DNA of 64,000 nucleotides from Hawksworthiomyces lignivorus (Eukaryota > Ascomycota > Sordariomycetes > Ophiostomatales > Ophiostomataceae), in assembly GCA_002917075.1 (NCBI GenBank), contig NTMA01000011.1:248001-312000 (forward strand). The letters run 5' to 3'. Shown in pieces: positions 10,252 to 23,387 of the stretch; position 1 is the first letter of the stretch; each line of letters opens with the position of its first letter. Made by a program: the position numbers and the translations under genes. The notes under the pieces are model-generated. The model worked only from the letters and a program-made list of their open reading frames with translations, had not been told where the DNA came from and made no database searches.

Positions 10252-13200
10252 AATACCTCTCCATCTGCGGGAATAGAGCAGAGGGAGGACTGCTGCACAA
10301 GATGGTCCCACTCGCGATAAAATGAGACGCGAGCATGCAGCAGCTCCATCTGCCTGGGAGATCTCCGTGTTTTCCTGGGAGGTCCCAATATCTCATTCCA
10401 AGGGAAAAAAAAATCAAAAGGAAATGGACACTGGTTTTTTTTTGTCTTTTGGGCGGACACAATTTGACACGCCCGGTCTGCTAGACGTTCAAATTTTGCA
10501 ATTTCGTTCTTTTTATGATTTTTTTGATCTGGGGCATTTTGAATGGGAGATACCCGATACCCTTTAGACTTTTCGCTCGTTATCATGGAAATTTGGCGCT
10601 GTAGAGCTAGTTTTGCTCGGTCCCGTCTTTAACTGCACGGCAGGAGATAGGTTGTCTGGTAACACAGACTGAATAATGTCTAATAACAATCAAATCAAAT
10701 AATAAATGGAAAACATCTTTATAATTCAATGATCCATCTTGTGTGTGATGATGAGTTAGTCGATTTGCTAGTGGCGGCCAATCTTGATAGAATATCAAGG
10801 CTGCGTTCAGCCCCTTTTTCTCTTTACGTCGAACTTTTCACGAACCTCGATGTGCATCTGGGTAGTATAAATTTGCTTGCACTATCTTTTCATATTGCAA
10901 ATGCTGTAAAATAAAATTTCACCACTCTTCAAAGTACAGGCTTCTCTATTTCGTACTGTTATGGTCAGCCTCATGCTAATCATATCAAAACCTCCTCTTC
11001 AGACCTTGTTAGCAGGAAGGCAAGCTCTTGTAATTCTCTCCCTGGTCATATTCCATGGACAGGACTGTCTTCGTATATGTGAAATTACTAGGGCACCGTA
11101 TACCAACTGATCATCAACTCCGTCCCGCAGATGTATTCTTCGTATCTGACCCTTCGCACCGCCAGGCCATCGTAGCTCTTGATGTTTGTGTGAGATTTAC
11201 GACACCCTTTATTTTGAGACAAGATTCCCGGTTAAGTATTAGCTTTCATGACCCAAATTGTCCTTGTGGCCAAGGCCCGTCCGTACACTGTCGGCGCTTG
11301 GGTAAAGTTCATTTGAAATAAACGGCGCGTTGGTATGTCTTGCCCCGAAGAACGGACACGCACGGGTTGTGGGTGAAATGGACCTGAGACGCAAAAGGAA
11401 ATGAGATGCCATAGCCGTCTGTTCTTACTTATTTCTTTAAAACAAAACACATAATCCCTGGCTCTGGAAGACATGATCATCACTCTGAAATACCATACCA
11501 AAGCGGCGGTTAATTTGGTTTGGTGCTGCGTTGGACAGAAGAGCTGCAAGGAGACCAACGACAAAGAGGATCATTAACCTTCTCATCCTCTTCTTGGCCT
11601 ATCCATAATGGCAAATTTCCCTTCGAATGCTGCGCAAACCTTGCCTCAAGGTTGTCTATCTTGCATCAAATGGACATGTGAATCTCTCGTCGCAGGTTTT
11701 CTTCCTTCCTCTTTCCCTCCCTCTTTCTTTTAGCTCATACCTTTTCTGCTCCCTCTGCGTGTCTTATTTGGGGGCACATTTTTCATATTGCAACCTGCAT
11801 ACGTGCCTACATGATCTTCTTTCGCCTTCTTTCCCTTGGACCTGGGACCGTTTGACTTATTTGCCCCGGTCCATCAAACAAATGCAAGCATGCGGTCGCG
11901 GCAGTAAACATTCACACGGAAGGCCAGATACACACAGCGTTGTGCAGAGCGTTAGCCGAAAAACATGCTATATAGCCATATGACGCTCCCAGGTATGGGA
12001 GGGTGGTCACCGATTGATGGTACTTATCTCTTTCTGTTTCAGTACTAAACTATTTTATGAAAATATTTTCACGAGCCTTTACCAGGAGAGCAGAGGTTTG
12101 TGGTATTGGAAGGGCCGTTGACCCCCATATTTGAGCATCGTAGGCATGAAATTTCTTGGTAGCATTCCTTTTGTGTTCCCTCCATCTCTCGCCTCTGTCT
12201 CACTATGTCCCATGCCCTTACCACTCTATTTCTTTCGCATTTGCTTGTATTGTAACCCTCCCGTCCGCTTGCTACCTCTTAGAATACGAGCAAGACATGA
12301 ACTGCAACAGCACGTGAAAGTTCCATTCAGGTGGCACTCGTTTTTTTCTATCTTCCCGGTTCGCAAAGATGCTACCTAGTACTTTCGTGATGGGACCTTT
12401 ATCCACCCCCCCCCTTCTTCTTCTCAACAGCCGAAAAAGAGTTGATCTATGTCTGGTTTTATTCGCATACTGTGCCTTCATTCCGAAATACTTCTTTCCA
12501 AAAAAACCTGTTCATTGCGTGACCGTTGCTTGCCACTTCAGTTTGTCTAGCTGGTGATCTCATACGTGTTGTACCACATCTATCTTTCGTCTCTCCAGAT
12601 CCATCTGCGCCACTCCGTTTAGCCAAGCACAGAGTTTATTGTTTTACACTCAGCGCTTTGCTTCGGGAACATGCCTTGTCTCCCCATTGCCAATAGAAAA
12701 TTGAAAATAGAATGCAATGCCAGTTCTACCCTTATAATTTACTACATTACCTCCCCCTACCCAGCCTCTGGGACATGCTTTGCAGTAACGTGACATCTTC
12801 ATTTACGCCATATCATGGGCGGATTCAAAATTGTCTTCTAGAAGACTTGTACATGCATTTCCAAAGTGGGTAATAATACAAGAGGTCTCAAAATAGCCCG
12901 CGTTTCCCGGCCAGCGAAAACGTCCTAACACGACGTGTAGGGAACAGGACTAGGAGGATTTGCCGAATACAATGCAAGAAAAAGAACTGGTTGGCAAGCA
13001 GAAAATAATCTAAAAAATTGCGCCGGAAACAGGACCAGGGGTTTGGGTATAGTCTGACAAATTTTTCTGAGAAAGGGTATTTAAATAAATGAAAGCAAAA
13101 AGCGAAATATAAAGAAGGATCACAGACAGGTGGTGATGGGGAGACGAAGGGGAATATACATGGTATAACCCACGGAGTTGTGGGCCTGGCTTGGGAATAG

Positions 13201-14473
13201 GGAGAGAAAGGGCAATTGCCTAGACATTGGATGCGAAGGTGTCTGGTGAAAAGAAATAGAGACTGTGGGTTCTCAAAAGACGAGCAAAAACTTAAATATA
13301 AATGAAAAAAACAGTATCCTCTCGGGACCGGTTCTGTCACCGAGATATACCCCTCCCCCTTTACTTTTCTCTTACCGCGTACTCGTACAACACTTTCTCA
13401 GTGTACTTTGTCCTCTACACCCCGAAAAGACGGGATATGTTGCTAGATGTAAATTAAATATTTCACACAAAGCCCTGTATTTTGCCTCTGCCTTTTCAAT
13501 TCTAATTTAATTCTATTTTGCCAAGAACACTCTGTCGATGGAAGGAAGACAAAGGGAACCAGGAGCAAGGGACAGGATGCAAGATGCGGTAGAAGCACGT
13601 CTTAGCAGACAGACAAGGGCGGAGAGAGAGAAAAAAAAAAGGGAAAAAGACAAAAGGCAAAGGCGGTTTGACAGATGCGACAACCTTCCATCTCTTCACG
13701 CTGTACTCCATTCTTTTTATTTATACACCATTATGTACAATGACAGTGTGGCGTGCTTCGCCGTCTGTAGAATGCCACAATGTATATACCAAATCTTCCT
13801 GGTCCTGGGACCTGGGAACATCTATTGCATCTGTTGGCTGTTTATTATACCTCTTGTTTTCTGCCAAATAGACCGTGACGCATCTCTCAACTTCATTTTC
13901 CTCGCTTTATCTAATAAAATCGAGCTGTCTCTCCGCAACAGTCTTGTGTCGGGTTGTCCTAAATGCGAACTAACGTGGGTAGATATTAAAAGTAGGTGTG
14001 CGGGCGTGGAGATGGTGTTATGTTTGATGCAGGCAGGGCATGGTCTTGCACAGGGTTGCTACACTCATGTAGTTCGATGTACTTGACTCAAGCAGGCAAA
14101 TGAGCCTTGGCCAATTCAAACAGTCGTTGAGTTTTGACATATCGCTGTCCTTCTCTATCTATTCGGCAAGTCGACTCCGAGAATATAGCACATCTGCCGC
14201 GGACTGGCCACGAGTAACTCAGAAACAGAAATATCATGCCAATGGCATGAAGCTGTGACAAGGTTTCCCTGACCGGGAAAAATGGCAGAGCCAGGGGCAG
14301 TTCAACGAGATTTATTCGTAAAACAGACGAGGGGCCGTAGCAGAAGAAACCGCAACTACAACAAGTCACATCAGGCTGAGAGAACCCGAGTCACAGGTTC
14401 TTGCTTCAAGGAGAACCGCCATATTCAAGGGAAGACGGAATAGAAAGTAAAAAGGGCGACCAGGGGGGAGAGA

Positions 14474-14475
<2 letters not shown>

Positions 14476-14505
<30 letters not shown>
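14476..14505 (+). repeat. Poly-G tract, 30 nt
   Basis: An uninterrupted run of 30 G preceded by a GA-rich stretch. Such tracts can form quadruplex structures and are prone to sequencing length errors, so the exact length is uncertain. Confidence 0.8.
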
Positions 14506-14506
<1 letters not shown>

Positions 14507-17500
14507 GTATCACAAAATGGTACTCCGTGACGATATGAGTTCACAAAAGTTTCATTGGCCGCCTGATGCAAACAATCTAAAGGGACATTCGGAATAAGGT
14601 AGACAAATTCTGCCACGAGGTTCCAGAAGGTCTTGGTACGCATCTATTGCAGGCAGGCAACAGACAATGCACTAGAGGATAAGATGGGAAAGGCAACAGG
14701 AAGACGCAAAAGCCAATATATTAACGACCCTCCTTCGGAGGAGATGATCCCCCCTTCGGTCCCAGGGTCGACAAGAATGGATTCACAACACAGTCAGAGA
14801 CTTGTCACCACATTTTGCCATCTTCCCATTTACACGCCCCTGTTTCTTCCTTCTTGTATCAGGTGAACTGCCGATTGGTTAGGATTTTCACGGGAATTTC
14901 TTGTTTGCACTTCTTTTAGCTCTCATAATTTTATCATCTTGCTTGAGCCTGGTAAGTCGTGCTTCCCAAGGGATCCCTGGTGATGGAACAAAAAGATTCA
15001 ATTGTTCTACTATGCCATACTGGGGATTTCAAAAGTGTTCTTTTTCAGCACCTTCTAGTCTATGCTACAATGATCCCTGTTTGATGTCAATCAATTTTTT
15101 TTTCCGTCGATGTGAATGGAGAACAGGAGCAGATTTCATATCGAGAGGCCTTCTCTCTGCTGTCTTGCCCTCGCCGCTGCTCGCAAATCCTTCCCGACGC
15201 AAACGGACTGTAACGACCACTGCGTCGGATAAGAATCCAAGGCGGAAAAGAAAGAGCGGTTTGGTGGAAAGAAAGGGGGCCCAAATATCCGATGCCGCTT
15301 CTAGAGTGCATTGCTGTACGACGTGAAGATCATCTGTGAATGGGTATTCAGTCTCGTGGCGAGTGTCTAGGTTTTGGGAAGCCGTTTCTGGATTTGCAGA
15401 TTTCAAATACATGAGAAAATGCAAACCCAGCAGAATGCTCTCTCATCTTCCCCTTTTCCGAACCGTCTGCGCATCGCACTCCGCTGGAAGCTCAAAACAG
15501 GATTTCGAAGTCCCGTACGAAGCAAGCATAAGGGATGGTCGTTGGGTGATGCTAAATCTTCCGAAGTCTCATGTTCCAGAGTTCCGGAAGCCCCATGACA
15601 TGGCCACGGCGAGACCAGCAATCAGAAAGATGGACTCGCTCACTTTGGATGTATATCATAGGTGAAGCAAAAGCAGACGATGCTACAAGGCCTTCAGTTC
15701 CTGCACTTTATTCGCCAAATACATGTAGGCACACCTTGAAACACTTTCTCCAACTACAGTATATCTTGCATGATGAAAACTGTGCAGTATATAGATTAAT
15801 ACGCAAATGATACCGCTACGTGAAAGTCTAATGACTGCTTGTGGAGTGTGGACTGTTTACGTTGTAGCACGTCAGATTTTCTCAGCCTCGTCTCGTGTAA
15901 GATGACCATCTCCATTCCCTTCATAGCGAGTACACTTTCTTACCTATGGCACCTATGGCTAGGTTTCTGTCATTTTTAATAATAGCGTTTATGCTAGTGT
16001 TCGCCGCCGAGATATTGCAGCGTATTTGCAATAGAGAGATTCCTTTGTCCCCTAGAAGGATGTTAGTGTAGGGGAGCTTCCGTCTTTCCGACCTCTGTAT
16101 TTAAAATATTGGCCATCAAACAGAAGTGCAGTGAAGACACTTTTTCTTTGGGCTAAGCTTATTTGGCGGCCTATTGCCTCTTTGGGTTTGACCTGAGTTT
16201 GTGCATAAAGAATTCCGCTGTATATATCGCCGCACTGATAGCGAAAGACAAAGTACACAGCTGGATTGTCTCACTTCTCCTTAGGCCTGTAAGGAGTAAG
16301 ACGGCGTGGCAATTAGTGACGGGAAGAACAACTTCTGATGCACTAAAATGGCCTCTTGGCCTGTTTCTTGAGCACTAGCTTGTCTCGGATAGTCAACTGT
16401 GTGGGCATCGCTCGAGTATAAGCACGGAATAAACTTTTTGCCTCTTCTCTGCCCAGCTTAGCGGCTATCCTAGGCTGCCACACCAGCTTTCTCTCCACTG
16501 TTTGCCTTCAACTGAGACCTGTCTAATGATGTCGTAAAATTGAGGACTAGGCTTTTGGTATGGCGCGCTAGTGAGACAAAAAGGGCACGCTAGAGCGCCA
16601 AACGAATACCAATACGGAAATATTCTGCGCCTTTATATCTGATATACTGCTTAACCAAATAATTACTCTTATATGCATGTGTTCTTTGTTTTACCAGGGG
16701 CCAAGCACGTGCCTTTTTGCAGTTTCCAAAAACACGTACATGGATACCGGCTAGGACCGTTCTAAAGAAAACGTGCCAAATGTCTAAGGAGAGAGCATTG
16801 TGAATACGAGTACTCCGTACAAGGCGAAAAAAAAAAACATGCTATTCTCTCAGGACACAACGCGACCGATGTCGAAGGCGGTGTAGAAATGTTATTCTTC
16901 GAGCGAAAAGCTGTAATATCGATTCAGGGGCATGGTCTGGCGGGAGACAGCCTGTAAATGGCAGAAGAAAGCGCATGTGAGAAGTAAACAAGAGAGCAGC
17001 CATACTTACTTCTTGTGCAGTCTTTGGCGAGAAAACCACAACTGCAGCAAACCTGGTGCAGATAGCAGAACGATGTGCAGTATTACTGCGTAAGATTCGC
17101 ACAAGCAGCATGTGCAGCAGGCATTCCTCGAATTTCCCGTCTCTGCCGACCAGTTATATCTCAGTTTGTGAACAAACTTTTCTTCTGTGGTTGGGGGTAC
17201 ACACCCTTGTCAACGGCGAGAGGGTCTGGCATGGCCTGGGGCTGCCGGTGCCAGAAAATCCAGCATAGCGGTATATATTGTCTTCAAGCAGCATACAAAA
17301 TATACTTTTGTGGCCTGTGAATTTGGTTGGTTGGTGTGGGTGGTGATCGGCGTAACGTTCGGCAAGACAAAGGCAATAATAAGTGTGCACATTAACCAAG
17401 GCGAACATACCTAACAGCACACCCGAACCGGGGATTGAAACTCGGGAGGCGCAGGAAATATCAGAAGGTACGGAAATGTGTGGGCTCTCTTCCAGGGTTG

Positions 17501-19337
17501 TACCTTGACCACACCCATCTTCGTGCCTTTTGGTGGGAGATCGAGAATGTTTGTCAGATATTTTGTAAGATGCAAGGTAGAGAGATCGTTTTCAGTTCTA
17601 TCTAGTGCGGATACCTCAGGAGAATATACGAGTACTAGTACGTAGCATAATAATGGGCGCGCGCAGGGTTGGCTTTGACAAAAGGCGCTGGTGCTCGTAC
17701 GAGGCCTGGTCCTCCTAAAATTAAGCAGAGTAGTTCTACCGTTGAAAAAGGTAATTGGGATCTTGCCATAGTATTTTGAGAATCCCACAACTCTTTTATT
17801 AGGCGTCTCCTCCTTCTACTCCGTACTTGCTACGACTACGGGCCATAAACTTCTTTTGTGCGCTCGTAAATGATGCGCAAAGCTGGGGTATATTAGCTTG
17901 CAATCAAGAGTTGGAGAGCGCGGACCGTCTTGCAAGGGGACTTGCAACGCTTTCTGTCACTGAAAGGACACTCTGCACTCTGTGCCGTCAACGGCCAACA
18001 GATTGGGTAGAGCGATTGTTGGCGAGGAAAGCCTAAATTTGTTCAGACATGCGTGTGGGTTCTCCTTGCATGTTCTCCTGCAGAATGTTCCCTCTTATCT
18101 GTCTATCTCATCAAGCAAAGAATCGCTTTCTCCACCTTCAGAACCTTTTGCCAATCACAGCAAGCAGAAAATCCTACTTTTTTGCGAGGTGCACACGAAC
18201 CCGGACGCTTTTGTATCCTTACAACAGTGGCAGCGCTTCTACATACATACGAGTACATACCTAGCAACAAAGAAAGGATGAGCATCGGTGTGGAGAATGG
18301 GGCCTGCTCCCGAAAGGCGCGATGGATTTTTTGCTTGCTTTTTGTTCTATTTGCTCCGTAGTCACAGTTCTTTTTTCTCCCTTTCTCCTTGCTGCATGTT
18401 ATCTCGCGGGCTAACTGTTCGTGGCCTGGTACGAAGTTTGGCCAAGCGCGTCTTTGCGTATGAGCACAACGCCTACAGCAGAGCACAGCGGGGATATCCT
18501 TCACATCTTCAAAACAGCGTGTTCCCTCTTTCTGCATACACAAAGATGACATGGGGGTACTAGCACTATTCGGGGAAACGACATCCGTTGCGCGAGCTGA
18601 CTCATCACCATTCATCCTTTTGTCGCCTCGTTTGCTGTGCTTTGTGCTTGTTCAAATTCAGGCACTTGCTTCCACCTGGCTTTCTGAATCTGGTGTGGTG
18701 GCCATCGAAAACGTTCCAGGCTGCTTTTGATTCTATTCGAGTACGCAGAACTCGTATCGTTCATAGCCTCCCACCCTCACCGTCTTCGTCTTCTTCCAAT
18801 CGGTTTGTGCGAGCTACCTCTTATTATTTGCATTCTATCAGATTTGCTGTCTTCTCCCGAATCCTGGGATTCCCGACGCTTTGTTCAGGTCAGTTTACCA
18901 AATGCCACAAGACGACAGTTGGCACAGCCATGCGGCCACCCCGTGCTCTGGGCTTGGGAATGCGCATAGGAATGAGCGGACTGGCGTAAGACAGAATGTA
19001 CAAATGACAGTGTGCACACATAATTTTCAGCAAGATGCATCTTACTATTTTGTGGGCCTTGTCGCACTGTTGAGTGGGGCAACAGAAACTAGCGTGACCG
19101 CAGCTGGCCAACGGTAAGCTTGTGCAACTTTTAAGAATGAGGGAGCCTAAGCGTCATCTAGTCCTGAATAGGTCTGGTGCATTTTTAAACAGTGCAAATA
19201 CCTCAAAGGTTGCATTTCTGCACAGAGTACGTTTTGTCCATTCTGGTTGACCAGCAAGTACAACATATGCTGATTCTTTCAGACCGTACCATCTCCGATG
19301 GCTACTAATGATACGGGTTGACTCTATACGCCGCATT

Positions 19338-20030
19338 AGACGTATGTACGTCGCAGTTGGACGTTGTAGTTGTACGTCGTAGAACGCCTTTCCACTGAAG
19401 GGAAACAGACCCTGGTAGACGCCGAGACAAGGGTCATGCCTGTCTCCCCAACGGCACCGTTTCCGAGAGAGAGGAAGCGGATCAAGCGTTTTCTCCTGAA
19501 ATAATGTGCATTATCTATTGTACGGAGTATGCTGCGCAAAATGGAAGCCATGAACGAGTACGACTACGACGTATGTACATTACAACCTTCTAATCACCAA
19601 TTTCGTACGTCTGAACGAAGGCGTAATAGCGTCTCGTTCCTGCGGTCAAGATACGAATTTAACCCACGGTATCGCGTTCTACGACTACGCGAAACATCCA
19701 CTGCGCCTTGCACGTTTTTGGCATGCTCTTTTCGCTTCTTTTTAGATTCCTCGCTTTCATTACATCTCTCCTTTTTTTTGACGTTACTTCGTCCCGGTGC
19801 AGAAAGGCTGGGCTTTCCGAACGTTTGCGTCTCTCAAAGGCATCTTAGCCCTCGTACATCAGTGAGCACTCTCAATTCTGCAACCTGTGCGCTGCTATTT
19901 CTTGTCTTTCGTCGCTCTTTCGCCACATTGGTCCGGGTTGTGCCTTTTTGTACGATGCGCTCCCCAGCGGTGTGGCTTTCTGCCATTGTGTATGTACGTA
20001 CGTACGAAGCGTACACACGTACATAGCAGC
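19338..20030. repeat. CGTAC-rich block with short direct and inverted copies
   Basis: GACGTATGTAC occurs at about 19338 and again near 19568. TACGTCGTAG at about 19373 has an inverted copy, CTACGACGTA, near 19564. A run of overlapping GTACGTAC units lies near 19990. A TACGGAGTA 9-mer (19521-19529) falls inside the block. The arrangement is visible in the sequence; no coding frame explains it. Confidence 0.5.
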
Positions 20031-21529
20031 ACTGCGCGAGCCTCCTCGTACGAGAGAAACGGTCGAGGTATCTGGCGACTAGCAGTGGCAGCAGAAAAAG
20101 TGTATGTAGACTAATTTCGCTACCTCGTCTGTGCACAAAGCACCTGTATTTTATTGCGTTGTATACTGTGTCGCACTGTCCCTCGATCTTACCTAATATT
20201 TCTGTTGTTCTTGCTCTGTAAAACTCGTACATCTACCCCCTACATGGCTACGGGGTACTTTGTACACCCCCCTGTTGCTCCCACCCCCGTCGCGCTTTCC
20301 CTTTTTCTAAACAATTTTGTCTCCCAGGCATATCCACTCTCTCCCGCCCTCATCCTTTCCTCAGCTAATAATATTGGTTTCGTTCTTTGGGTGGCTCTGC
20401 TTGCTGCCAGTATCCGGATCCCCTCCAATAATATACCGCCCGCTCGCCTCTTTCAGTACTCCGTAGTTCTCACAACCTGCCCACGGGTCTGGGTCTGGGT
20501 CGCGCCAGCCATCCCAGAATTTCTCTTGCGCACTTGCCTCTGCGAGTTCCCCGTTCTTTTACGTACTGTCACTGCTTCCCGCTCGCTCTTTCGCTTTTTG
20601 CCTCTCATTTTCCCCTTCTGAACCTTCCATGCAAAACGGGTCTCCCACACGAACCCACTTTTTGTTCTTCAATACTTGTACTCCGTGAAATATTAACTGT
20701 GATATGATAAAAACACACTGTGCATTTTTCCTCTGTTTGCCCCCAAAACTGATTAGTATTCTGTCGACTTATCTGCACGGAGTACCCTCGTAAAATTCCC
20801 TGCCTACCCCCTCCACCTTCCTCCTTTTCCCCCCTTCCCCCCCAGGTCTAACCACACAGCCCACGCATCCCCGAGTGCGTGCTAGTGAGTACTTGAGCAC
20901 TAAACGATACAACTCCAGACAGTCGTTAGAGGCGCTAGTGTACCAAGGTATCTGTAAAAGAAGAAGGACGTAAAATAACGAACGATACCCAGTCCCTCCT
21001 TCCTGCTCCCCCCTTCTGGGTACCCTGGCCGGCGTATCTCCCGTACCTTCTTTCTGTTCCCAGGAAGAAGTGTCCACCCCCAATTCCCACTCTCCGTACT
21101 CTTCTCTTTTCTTACCTCTACCCCCCAAAATCCCTCTTCTTTCCACCTCCTCCCATCACAACCTCTCTTTTATTCTCTCTCTCCTCCCCTTCCCTTTTCC
21201 TGGTCCCTCTTTTTCTTGTCAACCTCGACCTTTCAACAACCTTTTCTTTTCGTTCCTCACGGTTTGCCGAACGAGATTCGACATTCGACAACCAGGACGA
21301 AATAGAAGAAGGATACTATTGGTGTCGATTTGTTCTCCCAAGCAGCAAAACGGCAGCGTACGGAGTTCCACAGGACAGTGTCGGGTTTCCCCTATTACGA
21401 CCAGTTATAAATTCTCAGACTGTCGAAAGCAAACGCAACGCAATTCCTCACAACGTGACGACACAAGAGGAACAAGCAAAAGCACTCGACCTGCTACCGA
21501 CCGTCTGATCAATTTCATTGATTGACATC

Positions 21530-23387
21530 ATGGTCGCTCCCCCTATCGCCGTCGGGCACCCTGAGCCCGTTATTGTTGAGCGTGTTACCCGTGGTGGCCG
21601 CCGTCTATGGTATCACCTAGAGGTCATCCAGCAGCCTGAACGTGCCCGTGCCTGCGGTGCTGGCCCCAAGTGTGAGTCTCGCCTCTAGATCAATCCCGAT
21701 TCTCTCATACCTATGCTCCTGCTAACTTTCTAATCCCATAGCCTCTGCTGACCGTCGCCCTGTTGACCCTCCTCCGGTTGTTGAGCTCCGCATTTTTGAG
21801 GGCCCTTCTATTGAGCATGCCAAGGACATCACGTTCACCTACAATGCCAACTTCTTTTTGTTCGCTACGCTTGAGCACGCTCGCGTCCTTGCTCATGGCC
21901 GAGTCCAGGCACCTTCAGCCGCCACCCCGCCTGTTCTGACGGGCATGCCTGTCTCTGGCATGGCCTACCTCGACCGCCCCAAGGAAGCTGGCTACTTCCT
22001 GTTCCCTGACTTGTCCGTTCGCCACGAAGGCCGCTACCGCCTGACATTCAACTTGTTTGAGCAGACCAAGGAGACTGCCGATCTTGACAAGGAGATGAAC
22101 GATGGAAGCGCTGCTCACACGCCCGAGTCCTTCGATTGGCGTATGGAAGTCAAGTCCAACGACTTCATGGTCTTCAGCGCGAAGAAGTTCCCTGGCCTGA
22201 CCGAGAGCACTGCTCTGAGCCGCACCGTGGCTGAGCAGGGCTGCCGTGTCCGAATCCGCCGTGATGTGCGCATGCGTCGTCGCGAGGGTAAGTCTGCGGC
22301 TGCTGCCGCCGCTGCTGGCAGCGGCGATGTTCGCGCCGAGGAAGAATATGCTCGTCGTCACCGTACCCAGACGCCTGAGGTCGGTGGTGATTATCGTGCT
22401 CGTTCCTTGAGCACTGAGAGCGTCAATCGCACACCTTATGCTCCTGATGTTGCCCATCCTCAGCGCCGCCCCTCGATGACTGACTACCACCACACTGCAC
22501 CTTCGCCGCAGCCCGGTCCTTCGATGCCGCCTGCATTCGGCTCGACTTCCGGTCAGCAGCTGCCGAACAACAGCACCCACCTTCGCTTCGGCGGTGGTCA
22601 GCCTCCCAGCTACGCGCAGTCGCCATCTGTGCCTCCGTCGCCCACATATACTGCGTCGTCACATTCTTACACTCAGCCGCCACAGCCGCCACAGCCGCAA
22701 CAGCAGCCGCAGCACCCTCAACATGCTCAGCACCATTCTTCTTCGTCATTCTCCGCACCTTCTCCTTCTCCGCAGGCACCACCATCATCGCATGCTTATT
22801 ACCAGGACCGCCCAGCTTCTCAGCACTACTCAGCTGCCCCGACCACGATTTCTGTTGCAGCCCCATCTCCCGTGTCTGCTGCGCCGTCGCCGAAGCGTGA
22901 ATCGTTCTCCGAGTACCGTCGCATGTCTGCCAGCTACCCGCCGCCTCTGCCAGCCGAGACAGCTGCTGACCGCCGCTCCGACCTGAGCCGTCCGATCCCA
23001 CCGATGGTGTCGCCATCTGAGAACAAGACCATGACTCTGCCGCCCCTCAGTCAGATGATTTCCTCCATGCGGGACGAGAAGAGCCAGCTTCCTCCCAGCA
23101 GCAGCACCACGTCTCCAAACAGCGATCGTGTGCCATCCCTCAGCCAGCTGCTCTTGCCTCAGCCGGTCTTGCCTCCACCCTCGTCTTCTTCTATGGCCAA
23201 CAAGAAGCGGTCATATGGCCAGTACAACAATATGGACTCGGTCGCCGAGGCGTACGTGGCGAACACATCCGTTAAGAATCATGCGCGCCAAACAGAGACT
23301 CCCCGCGATTACGAGGAATTGTGGTGGAAGAGAGCCGACGGCAGCGTCTGGACGGCACATGGCGAAGTCACACAACAAAGGGCATGA
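21530..23387 (+). CDS. veA: Velvet family developmental regulator VeA
   Basis: VeA is the velvet-domain protein that enters the nucleus in the dark, pairs with VelB and recruits LaeA to control sexual development and secondary metabolism. Exon 1 is 21530-21671 and exon 2 is 21742-23387, joined across a 70-nt GT-AG intron in phase 1; the product has 595 residues. The velvet domain spans about residues 25-228 with family signatures [74 protein letters not shown] and the basic [14 protein letters not shown]. The rest is low-complexity Ser/Pro/Gln/His sequence, as usual for VeA, with a conserved C-terminal block around [10 protein letters not shown] and [15 protein letters not shown] single intron near the N-terminus is typical of veA. 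The start is supported by the conserved N-terminal segment and by the desert upstream. Confidence 0.95.

Larger units (their letters stand above)
10252..21529. other. Gene desert of about 11.3 kb upstream of veA
   Basis: No coding region with recognisable homology was found on either strand. ORFs are short and many lack an ATG; the longest with an ATG (13538-14086, 182 codons) is a basic low-complexity stretch joined to sequence without family features. It holds a run of 30 G (14476-14505), TACTCCGTA/TACGGAGTA 9-mers at 16811, 17817, 19521 and 20457, a CGTAC-rich block at about 19.3-20.1 kb, and C/T-rich sequence at about 21.1-21.25 kb that is probably the veA leader. A weak two-exon candidate lies at 16892-17111 on the minus strand. 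Confidence 0.5.

Noticed and set aside
9382..10311. Minus-strand open frame of 309 codons over the opsin-related gene
   Set aside because: Acidic Gly/Asp-rich shadow of codon bias on the coding strand.
13538..14086. ATG-started plus-strand ORF of 182 codons in the desert
   Set aside because: It begins with a Lys/Arg/Glu run from A/G-rich DNA and continues as unrelated sequence; no domain and no coding-like third positions.
17401..17530. Possible tRNA on the minus strand near a GTTTCAATCC sequence
   Set aside because: The T-arm is imperfect and no acceptor or anticodon arm can be drawn.
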